64,000 nt of DNA from assembly GCA_003194525.1 (NCBI GenBank), contig NBIV01000319.1, positions 1 through 64,000 on the forward strand, written 5' to 3'. The position numbers and the translations under genes are program-made. Shown in pieces: positions 11,946 through 22,284 of the stretch; the stretch's first letter is position 1, and every line of letters starts with the position of its first letter. This DNA is from Gracilariopsis chorda (taxonomy: Eukaryota > Rhodophyta > Florideophyceae > Gracilariales > Gracilariaceae). The notes under the pieces were generated by a model. That model saw only the letters and a program-made list of their open reading frames with translations, searched no databases and was not told the origin of the DNA.

Positions 11946-12081
11946 TGACTACGAAGCAGCTCACCAACAGCAAAAATACTTGGGTTTGCTTTACTCATGG
12001 GAGAAACGGCGGCCAGAGCGGTATGAGATCCAGGAACTGGCCCCGGATCGGGATAACTGTCCTGAGAGATCTACGCGTGCC
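11946..12081. repeat. 136-bp flanking duplication, right copy
   Basis: Identical to 6214-6349. After it the sequence continues TCTGCAGCGACCGG, unrelated to what follows the left copy, which is the LTR. Confidence 0.9.
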
Positions 12082-13076
12082 TTCTGCAGCGACCGGAACC
12101 GCGAGGATTGCTAGGAGTCTGCCAACAACCACGGTATTGAGAACGGGTAACCCGTTTGGCTATACACTCGTAGGGACCCACTCGAGGATAAGGATTCATG
12201 GCGAATTCCAAATGAATTGGTCCTGTTTGGAACCCTGAAGGTGTAGGGAGAGCAGACGGATCTGAAAAATCGTCTAGAGTGGTTAGATGAGGGTCAGAAG
12301 AAGCCTTCGAGACCTCTGAAGGAGCCTTCTCACCTTTTAATCTCATGCAATCAATGAATGGCTCCGAAGCACGGAGCAAACGCCGAAGGGTATGGCGCGG
12401 CTCCGTCCGCGCAAAAAGACCTGAATGGGCGCTGCAACTACCCTCCTCGGTGGCTACAGTCCTTGTGGGTGCATAAGAACCGCTAAGCCGATAGGGCGCC
12501 TCTTCAGAACAAATCGGTGGATGAGCGGATGAGCCCTCCCGCTCTTCTAAATCCAAAAAAGGCACCATTTCCTTAGTGGTAAGCATGAAGTGATGGAAAA
12601 GAATCCTTCCATTGGAAAGAAGACCAGTGGAAATCAAAGTAGCACGCAAACGCTTCGCACAGAGTGAACCAAACGGGTACGACCGACCAGGATCTAGGGC
12701 AACAAATGGAATGGAGGTTCATCGTGAAGGGGCGAAGCAAATGCAGGCTGCCAGGTGACCAAGTGGTAAAGTCAGCTGATACCGCCCCCAAGCACACAGG
12801 GATGACACCTTGAGGGGTGAGGTGGATCGACCAAAGGGGAAATGTCGGGTAGTTCCAAAAGGTCAAACAAGAACCAAAAGATACAGGACGCTCTCCAATA
12901 ACCAGAAAAAAGCCTCCGGTGACGAAGGAGAGTTCAACCCTTAGGTTTGCATTCATCGCAAGGAGGATGCTCTGCAGAACGTAGAGCAGACTATGGAATG
13001 GTGCTGCAGACGCTGATTTCCGGTGCGCACTGAAGATACCGCCAAAATGGTCTACGGACACTGCCCACCGGACCAC
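12071..13076 (-). pseudogene. Interrupted minus-strand ORF pair, unknown
   Basis: Two overlapping minus-strand frames, 13076-12573 (167 residues) and 12649-12071 (192 residues), lie head to tail and could be one frameshifted gene. The first is hydrophobic with aromatic and Ser-rich stretches; the second is hydrophilic and Pro/Ser/Arg-rich. No domain is recognised. The possible diverged family A LTR just upstream (13190-13655) suggests the first ORF of a related LTR element, but I see no clear similarity to the protein at 1-809. Confidence 0.35.
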
Positions 13077-13189
13077 AGCGTACAGTCACAAGGGTCTCTC
13101 ATACACTGAGATCTGACCACTTGGGCGGTAAAACGCGCCCTCTATCAACTGGTTAGTATGCCACGTGGGTTGGAGTGGCTGCCTAATTG

Positions 13190-13655
13190 GAGTACTACTT
13201 TATTTAGTTATTCTACATAGGTGGTGACACTTCGCTACTGTAGCGTGGGGCCATGCCACTAGGGTCGGTTCCAGCGTATGCGACGTACCAGAGTGCACCT
13301 GGAATTGAGCCTCACTCACCCTTCATGTGGGTGCAGCCCTTCTTCTCCAAGAATGGTAAGGGTAAGCACCTCTTGGCTAAGTGTGATTCCATTTGGTTTC
13401 TACACTCAACCTTTTGGTTTAGGTTACACTATTCAGAGTCTACTAGCCCTTTTTAGCAGTATGACCAACAATATTAATTGGTTACAGATAGCCCGCTTGG
13501 AAATCTCGTGCCCCTAGTGGTTTGGTGCTGCCACCCTAATTCGGTTACCAAACTTCCACCTTTCAGGTAGAGCCCTCTCCGCTCTCTCAGTAAAGGCCAT
13601 CGAGGCGGACTACCTATCTGGCACCCAACAACGAACTGGTTGTACCACAGTAGCA
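13190..13655 (-). repeat. Possible diverged LTR related to family A
   Basis: On the minus strand this block begins TGTGGTACAACC, close to the family A start TGTGGTGCAACG. It ends around AACTAAATAAAGTAGTACTCC, which resembles the family A end AACTAAAATACTACA. Internal similarity is patchy. Its place just upstream of the minus-strand ORF at 13076 mirrors the LTR-ORF order at 1609-1. Confidence 0.3.
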
Positions 13656-13679
13656 AGTACAAGAAACACAGAAAATTCT

Positions 13680-15220
13680 AGTCGATAAACGAAAGATGGA
13701 CAATTTCACATCCGATATTAGGTGATATTATCTAACACGAATCTGATGATACTAAAAAGATAATCAGAAAAGTTCAAACAAAAGTTTACAGGACCATTCA
13801 AAATTCTATTACATAATATATTACCCAAATCCTATACAATTGAAATTTTGGGAAAATATAGGGTACTACATCGCACTTTCTACACATCATTAGTATTCGA
13901 GTTTAATATTATTTTTATTACCAAGAAGAACATGGATATTCAAATTTCTATACACAAAGAAAACACAACTCTATCCTATATGATGCGAAGTAGAATAAGC
14001 ATCAACAAATTATATTAATTTCTACGCAAATGATATGAAACATGAATGGAAGTATGACTCAATGAGCATGATACGCGTATCGTGACAAGCTTGCTGGATA
14101 CTTACTAGATGAAAACTGAAAGAAAAAAAGATTGTAAACATACACTTGCAGAATTAGCAAGTTAAGCTTTAGCTACAGAAGATACAGGAAGCCTACAATC
14201 TGAAACATGATATGAATATTCATCATGTTTAAGAATTTGGATACTTATAGATCTCAAGGAACTACGTGAGAAATTAGTTACGACCAAAAATACAAGAAAA
14301 CAATATTCAATATGTCATAGTATACAAAACAATTCACATATAGTTAGCATACAAAAATGAAACTTTTATTCAATGAAAAAGACAGAAAATGCCTCTTTCG
14401 CTAATTAAAAACTTAGTTCTCTATAAAAATGATTTATAAACGAACATATTTTAGTTCAGCTCTTATTTCTGATAACTGGAATGTAAGATCACGTGCCAAA
14501 AGATGAAATTTACTCGACTATTTTTCATATTTTTGTGTTAACAAGAAAAGATAATGAAGACTTATTCATCAACATAAAACAAGATGAAGTCAGGTCGCAT
14601 TTCAAGTATCGAAAGAAGAATATTTTAAGCATTCAAGAACATAATATGATTTGAAAACCATTTCTAAGAAAATAAGAAGTTATAAAGGAAAGTATATTTA
14701 GTTGAGATATCTCTAACTAATGAAAGAGAAGAACAAGAATGAAAAAATTGTAGATCAGCTATACTTAAAATATAAAAAAATTAGTCGCAAATAAGCATAT
14801 ACAATTGTAGGTAAAACCCCAATCGAATAAAGATGGTCTACTAAAGATCTCTTGCTTCACAGAAAAGAAAAAGTCCGAACCAAGTTGCATCTTCACAAGT
14901 CTATTATTTTCTGCAAACTGAGTCTGAACCCTAATCCAAGGTCTCACACCCACTTGAAGTCTGTTCATATCACAATCTCGACGGTAGCCTGTATTTACAT
15001 TATTATTATTCCAAAGTAAGCACATCTACTAAGTTTGCTACGTGTACTGATGGTTGTATGTAAACTGACTAGATTGAAAAGCAGATGAAGTTTCGGTCTC
15101 AAGACGATCAAGATATAGTTGTCACAGTTATAGAGGTTTCGAAGTCTTACTTGGAAGATGAATGACGTTAGGTGCAAAACGGCAGCATTAGCTGCTAGGA
15201 TCCTTATTTGCATTACCTTC
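13680..15220. other. AT-rich island
   Basis: Base composition shifts sharply to A+T compared with both sides, with long A-rich runs on the plus strand and almost no open frames. The only readable coding remnant is the integrase tail at 13700-13912. The rest could be the decayed remainder of the same element. Nothing else is recognised. Confidence 0.6.
13700..13912 (+). pseudogene. Ty3/gypsy integrase C-terminal remnant
   Basis: One plus-strand frame reads KKFKQKFTGPFKILL, then SYTIEILGKYRVLHRTFYTSL. This is the conserved end of gypsy integrases (KF.GPF.IL ... Y.L.L ... R.FH.SLL). It lies in AT-rich sequence quite unlike the other gypsy copies in the window, so it is a separate and old insertion. 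Confidence 0.6.
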
Positions 15221-16378
15221 CAACCGGTTGACGTCCGTGCGTTGGCCTTTTATGTCAATTTCGGCTTGGTACCAACGACATCTAATTTCGAAAATTAGAT
15301 ATAGTCTAACTCGATCTCAAAATCACCCTTGAACGCCTGCGCTAGGTACTCTCAACTTCTTCGATAATTCTTTGAAGTGGCAAAAAGAACCAAGTAAATT
15401 CCTGAGACCTTTGTAACACACTTGCCAGTTTCAAAGGAGAAAAAACATGCACAAGGCGACAGTGACATGTTGACGCAAAGAGGAGCTGGTTTGAAAGATT
15501 CTGACGGCTCTAAAGTTGAGGAAACATCAACAGTTGTTGACCACAGTACACAGTACCTGTTGACCAAAAAAATTCGGAGCTTCTAGCCCTTTTCCGATGC
15601 ACGCGGCTAATTCTTGACAAAAATACAGAATTTCTGGGTGGACATCAAATTCGACTGACACCTACCTCGAAGCAGTGTTCAATGTTGGACGTGCTGCAAC
15701 CGGAGGTGGTCATGGTTCTTCAGGGTGGGAAGGACGAATATGACGATGCGAAATTGTAAGCGCGAGAGAATTGGTTTCTGTGAGGACTGGTACAACTCTG
15801 TAACCATCAAAGAAGTGTCCCATATAGATGGATCAAGTGTAAGGCGTGTAGTCATTGAGGGACATGGCGCTTTCCTCTGCAAAATGTGGGGATCATCTTG
15901 GAGTTTACCGGACTAAAGCACCAGACTTCAAGCAAAAGGGTTGTTTTCAAAAACCTGAGTGCCTTCGGCGACTGCCTCGTGGGTGTATATCTAGTGAGAA
16001 GACGGATGATCCAAACGAACTGTGCATCACTGCCTGTATTTCTTTCAATAGGCAAAGCTTCAGCCTTTCTATGCTGCCCTTGGTCCTCGACTGCCCACTG
16101 CTACCTTTGCGACTGATAGAGCTACGATCAATTTTTTTTTCGAACTGGTGCGGCGCTTCCCGGTTTTCTGCATGAAAATCGTGAGCGGAAACTGGTCGAG
16201 CTTCTGCAGCAACTTACACAGAGGTATTACTCAGTTGCATCACATCTGGTTGTAGCCCCAAAAAGTGCAGAGATCAGTATTGGCAGGCTGCAGGACGAAG
16301 CAATATGTTCTGCACCAACCGAGGACGATTTTGGGATGCAGTGCAAACCGAACCTCTATGCACATTCAAGGCAGTTGT
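15221..16378. other. No gene recognised
   Basis: Short frames on both strands at 15679-16175, none with a recognisable domain. A plus-strand stretch around 16136-16360 (for example RKLVELLQQLTQRYYSV) has a protein-like composition but is bounded by stops. A perfect 8-bp hairpin TCTAATTT/AAATTAGA lies near 15280-15298. Confidence 0.35.
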
Positions 16379-16520
16379 GACCCGGGATGTCATTAAACGC
16401 GCCCAGGCGATCGGCGGACTGGTCGCCTTCGTCGACCTGGGATGTCTCTAAAAGCGACCAGGCAGTCGGCAGACCGACGGCCCCAAGCGACCTGGGTGGC
16501 ACTGTCCAGAAAAGGCCCCC
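16379..16520. repeat. 55-bp tandem repeat, about 2.5 copies
   Basis: Units begin GACCCGGGATG at 16379, GACCTGGGATG at 16434 and GACCTGGGTGG at 16489, exactly 55 bp apart. They share blocks such as CGCCCAGGC/CGACCAGGC and GTCGGC/ATCGGC. The copies are diverged, so the array is not recent. Confidence 0.7.
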
Positions 16521-19300
16521 GCTAAGCTGTGCGAAACGGTAGGCACGGCGCACGCGCTTCCCGGAAGATCTTGCCAGCATTTCCCTGAGTTTTCCCGGAA
16601 GGGTCAGGAGTTTCCTACGGAAACTGAGGCGGCAGTCTTACTTCACGCAGCATCTCAGCATCGCGTGGATAATGGAAGAAAACAGGCCCGCCCGTACAAG
16701 GATCTGAATGGTTTTACAGGGGTTTTACGGAACTTGCGCCAGGATTGAAGAAAAGCACGTGTGTTAGGTCGGTTCAACTACCCGAAATCGCCAAGGGTAA
16801 AGAGAAAAGGGTGGGTAGAACGTCGTTAGTGCTTCTAGACGACGAAAACGAGGCACATTGGAATCCGCCTTGTCGTGGTGTGCCCCTTAGCTGACGTCCT
16901 CTGGTGGAAAGGGAAGGAATAGCAGAGAAAAGAATGGAAAAGGTGAGTCGCGTCAGAACGAAATGGATCCGATCTCGGGTCTTCCCGTAGAAGCTTGGTA
17001 CTAATCTTTCCATGTTCCGAGATAGTAGCTAGTGAGCGCAACACGGCTGCTGCAAGGTGGCAGCAAGCAGCTTTCATCGGCTACATTCCGGGGACATGAA
17101 TAGAGATTGGTACTACGGGACAGAGAAAATCTTTCTTTCCGAGGAGCTTTATGTACATAGAGTTTAGCATGCTAGACGAAGAAAAGCTCCCCTGTAGAGT
17201 TAGATTCTACCACAATGCCGTAATCAGGTAATGTGTGCCCATAAAAAAGAAGAAGAAGACGGCAGTTGTATTGGAAGATTAATTGAAACGTCTCAGAAAC
17301 TCCCAACGTACAGGGTTTTCGCCTTCAATCGACAATGAGATATCCGCTCCAGGCGCCTCAAGAAAAAACTGCAGGTGACGGTGAAGTCCCGCAGTGTAGT
17401 GCCAAGAACATCTCGAATCAGAATGGGGTGAATATAATTCACCAAAGTTTTACACTCTACATGAACAAGCAGGAAACAAAAATTTCAATGCAGGAAGAAA
17501 GCTTCAGGAAGGGTTCACTTCATTCTATCTTTATTGATTAGGCCCAGTCACTCTGTTACAGCCAGAGTGATTCCATTTGCAGATTTCTGCTTACTCAAAG
17601 ACGAAAACGCGCCTTGAACGAAATTATCTTATAGAACGAAAGAGGCCAGACTACGCAGCAGGCATTGATTATTCTTGGGTTGAAACCCAGGACACATGTT
17701 CTGTTTACCCAATTGAACAAGCTGTGTGCAAAAAAAAGCATCGCCAACATAGCATTGCCAGTTTCTAGAATACCGTTGCATAAAGAACTGAATACTGAGA
17801 ATATTACTGAGCAATTAGCTTTCGGTCGTGGGCACCACCAACAACAGGTAAAGACCTTTTCGAAGAAGATGGAATTCTGTTGGGATGTGTTTGGCAGATG
17901 GTAAGGCATGGAGCGCACGTGTACGTGTGCGGGCAACTGTGTAACACAGACGTACCTGTAGGGCCACAGAGCTCAGTCGAAGACAGACTTCAAGCTCTGT
18001 CTCCGACGTTAGTGTCCCGTAATGTAGTGTCAGGATCTTCTAGATGTATCGGTTGTAGCCATTAGACTTATTAAAGGAGATGAAGTCTGGTGTTCTCTTC
18101 TCAGAACCAGCCAGACCTTCCATCGTGCCGCCTCTCCAGTTTCAGTGTTACAAACTGGGGCTCTAAATACGGTGCGTTCTTTCCTGCGGCAGGCGGCGAG
18201 AAAATAAATTTCGTCTGCAAGTTTCGTAGCCTTATACTGCATGATGTCAATGGGAAAGGAATCGAAGACGCCGGTTTGCCAGCCTATCGTACTCACATTA
18301 TATTTTCCAGAAAAAGTAGTGGATTTATTTGAGCAGTTTTAGGCTGTGAAGTGCTGAAAGAGGCTCTGGACGAAGAGAAACAGGCGACACCGATCTTGGT
18401 CAGGCATTCTGATGAGAGATGATATATTTCTTTCAGCACCTTAAATTCCCACCCACACTTCCCTGGGAACAGTATCATTCTTCTGGAATTTACCGCAAGA
18501 TCGCAGTTCTCCTGAGATCTTAGTGCTAGACGTGCTGAGTCTGCCCCCTTTCCCAAAACCGTAAAGCTCTTTGCTCGGCTACAGCCTAGAAGCGAACAAC
18601 AATGACTTTTATAACGGTGGCAAGGACGATGGACATGAGAGGCTCTAAAATCCTTCTGAAGTCCCAGAATATCGCAAGATGGATGATTTTTGGGTCTCCT
18701 TCCACAATAATGTTTCGATATAACTCGTTATCCACAAATGCGTTCAGGTGGACTTCAGCTTTCACTTGACAACGGCGGTCAAGATATTTCTATGGACCTC
18801 AATGCAGCACACGGAGTGGATAACTATCGGGTTGCTTCAATGCCGAATTCGTATCAAATATGCCGATTGGACATGTTCCAAGCGGTTGATGGAGATATGA
18901 CACGTTAGCTGAAGAACTGAGGCTTGCGTAGTCGAACGGAATTCCAGAACGAAGGAATGTCTTTCTTCTGGAATGGAATCATTCTTCGGAGGTCTAACCA
19001 CCTCGAAGTGCAAACCGAATACATGTTTGTCGTACTCGTGAGATATACACCCTGTATAATAAGTTCTTCGACACTTATGAAATGGGTATGATCGGGTTTG
19101 TGAAGTAGCTTATGTTCAACGAGGGATGTGAATCAATGGCAACTGGGTCGATGGCCCTTTTGCTGAGTCTCTTCTGCTCTGCTGTGGGCTCATAAATACG
19201 CCCTCAAACCTATCTCTTCGCGCCCGTTGGCGCACATCCGACACAGTCCTAATTACGCGATCGTTTCCGTCGCTGTGTCAGCGCCTATTTCCGACATACA
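16521..19300. other. No gene recognised
   Basis: Open frames are short on both strands (for example minus 16774-17077, minus 17595-17936, minus 18030-18296) and show no domain. The 20-bp sequence CCTTGTCGTGGTGTGCCCCT at 16868-16887 recurs inverted at 20455-20474 with weaker similarity around it, suggesting a dispersed repeat. Confidence 0.35.
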
Positions 19301-21484
19301 CAGTGCTCTGTTGCATTATGTGTCGGACGCTTCGTAAGAGAAGTGATGAGATGATTGCGAGATGCAATGTGAATGATGAGTTCCATACAGCTTTGCAAAA
19401 CATGAACAAAATACGGGAGGAGACACTGAGATGTACTCCAGGGCAGAATGATGACGTTGGGCAGAAGCGTACATATATTAACGTAGTGCGAAAAGGCTCC
19501 ACACGCATTTGTGGGCATGGCCATGATATTGTTTGTGCGCATTGAGTAGGACTCCTTGGTATCGCAAGATACTGAAAGTGGTCAGAGCGTCGAGAACATG
19601 GATGTGATTTGTTCTTTTATGGAACCAGTAGAGCCGTTCTATGCCAAACTGCCATTGAAGCAGTATCAAACAAACCTGGGTATAAACAAGCTGTTTTGTC
19701 AAACGATGAGGTGCTCTTCCGGTACCAATGAGAAAGCTCTCTTCCGCTTGTGGTTATTGTTTGCATGCGGGCCGCTATCCTAATTCCGAAGCCAAGGTGT
19801 CGTAGGCACGCACCGTCGGGTCATTTCTTCCTTCTTTGCATCCAGGATAATTTTCGTGAAACAGACTGAGTAACTGACCCCTTCGTCCGTCCTCCAACCG
19901 AAAGTCGGCACATCGCCAACGGAACGAGTACTGGACATGGTTCTCGCGTGACATCTCTCTGTAACTCTGAACCCGGCCAAAATGAGTTCCACAGGGATGT
20001 TCAATAGCTCGGCAACCCCTCCTTCCGCCTGTTCCATCAGGTTTTTGCATATCTACAGCCGCACATGAAGGCAACGCCCTGTCGTGGACATTTTCTCAGA
20101 GCTGTATGGATACATCTCATCACGACTGTCGCTCCTTACAAAAACGATTCGCTGGGCCCAATGCAAAAAAGGCAAAAGCTCGTTTCTGTTTCTCTTTCCT
20201 CTTTTGCGAACACGCATACGTTAATTCCTCGTAGCGCGGGGGTTTGCTAAGAACCTCGACAACCTATAATACTTACTCCTATACCGTAGCCACGAACTAC
20301 AAACCAGTAGCCGTGCTACACTCACTGGGCTACATATGATACGAAGAAAGTATTAGGTCCCGTAGGTGTCTTCAACCGCTGTAGCGTTTCGTTTCCGACG
20401 ACAATGGCCTTCTTCTGTGCACCTCTTCATTCCCCCTCCAGGAATCGTCGGGTGAGGGGCACACCACGACAAGGTGCTTTGCATGTACCACGGTGGCCGC
20501 CATAGAAACCATTGACGACGTCCTTTCGCCCAATCCTCATATCGTTTCTGTTTCGTTGTCGTACTCGTCCGTCACCAGCCTAACTGTAGTAAAGAGGGGA
20601 AGCGTAGCCGCCCCAGGACTAGTGTGTGTGTTTATATGAGCTCGCGTCTCTAATTCCAAGACTACGGTAAGTGTTACATTGAGAAGAACCCGTCTCTCTA
20701 GATATACCAACAGCTTTTCTGGCCATGTCCTTACTATTGATTCGGCGTCAGAGCCCTGCCTCTCTCGGAGAGGCGGGCTCTCGATGCCGGGATACCGCTC
20801 TTCGGCGGCATCTAAGAACGAGATGGTCTACACTAGTATTGTGTTGATCTTTTTATTTTTTGATGGCTGAAAAGCTGTTGGTCTCCGTGAGAGACCCAAT
20901 CGCCTGTCCATTTCGCTTCCTTCTTTGGCGGAAGGAAGACGGGTACACCTCGTGAAGGCGGATCGGCTTTTACTCCCAGGACTAGATCCCGGTGTCGCGG
21001 TCTTCTGGAAAAAGCATTCTCGGTGGTTGCCAGCTGAGCTGTGGCCGCTCATGTGCTTTTTGGTTAGTTCCTAATCCCATTGTTTGACCAACATCGCCCG
21101 AGTTATACCACAGCTGCGGTAGACCGACGTCGGCTGATATGACTATGAGCTTAGCAGCTTATCGGTAAAACCAAGTTTTGATCGTAAGTAGGAGAGTGCG
21201 GCGATAGGGAATTTCCAAGGCATTGCGTGCATCTTGTCACCTGGGTGCGCCCACCTGAATGGCGAGCAACATGGTCCACTGAGGAACCAGTTGCCATCGG
21301 GAAGTAAATTCTCCAGAACACTCGCCTTTATCCCCTTTGTCCCGGTCTCTCTCAGTTCATGCCCACAGCTCAGTCCGGAGCGAAGTATCAAACGTAATAT
21401 GTGCCCTGCTTCGTTCTCAACCAAATTGGCCCTTCTTCCTCGTCCCAGTATCGACAGCGCATCAGTCCTGAATCTGCTACCATA
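19301..21484. other. No gene recognised
   Basis: Contains frames such as plus 19303-19545 and minus 19780-20037 (85 residues, protein-like composition but unrecognised). Around 20740-20990 several short inverted repeats (for example GGTCTCCGTGAGAGACC at 20880) suggest a decayed repeat. Nothing can be assigned. Confidence 0.3.
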
Positions 21485-21562
21485 GTTCAGTAGCGCGATT
21501 CTGCTACGAACGTTCAGTGATGCGATTCTGCTGCGAACGTTCAGTGGTGCGATTCTGCTTTC
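21485..21562. repeat. 27-bp tandem repeat, about 3 copies
   Basis: GTTCAGTAGCGCGATTCTGC starts at 21485, with closely similar units at 21512 and 21539, each 27 bp on. Differences are single bases. Confidence 0.75.
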
Positions 21563-22284
21563 GCTCTATCTCTCATGTGTCACTCCCACAATACAATGGG
21601 CTAATTGGAATGAAAGTTTATTGGAGCAATTGGTAGCTGCACACATATATCATCCAAAGCTCCCTTGAGCATGCACAGAGGCATGGGCTGACAATGGCAG
21701 CGGCTTGTGTATGCACAGTGTCTTGAATGTGACACGTTTGCGTGGGTGCAAGAGGACCGTTTCTGGAAGTATTTCGGAAGGACGACGGCGAACCTGGGTT
21801 GCAGTATGCAAACGGTCACTCTGACCAAAATCGTGATTAGCAGAACTCGCTTTCGACACATTTCTGTGTACAGGTCAGGAAGGACCATCACATCGCAATC
21901 AAAGGTCTTCGTCGGCTTCTAGTGAACAAGTGAAGCCAAGTTCTGAACATCACATCCAGCTTCCCTCGAAGCTTACTCCGTTTTCTACTCATCTCTTGAC
22001 ACTGAAGGGAAGAAGTGGTGAATTCATTTAATTTCCCGCCCGACCGCACCCATACTTGTGTAGATATATACTGTTTACTTGATATTTCTATTGCGCTTAC
22101 GCAAAAAACAACTTTTGCGATGGAGCGACTCGAACTCGCAGTATATCCCTACTCTCACGATGAGAACTGGGACGACGATCTGAAAGGTTCTGGGGGCGTA
22201 CAAAGCATAACAAGAATTCTTTATCTGATAAATCCGTACTGTGTATTACAGGTCATTGAACAGTCTTACGTTCCACTGGCGGCG
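21563..22284. other. Intergenic, 3' side of the secreted-protein gene
   Basis: No convincing gene. The minus-strand 3' untranslated region of the gene at 22285-24465 should lie in the right part; no strong AATAAA-type signal was identified. Confidence 0.35.

Noticed and set aside
13680..15220. Organellar DNA insertion to explain the AT-rich block
   Set aside because: No organellar gene is readable, and a Ty3 integrase tail is.
22110..22160. tRNA-like GTTCGAGTC on the minus strand
   Set aside because: The T-arm stem does not pair and no cloverleaf can be drawn.
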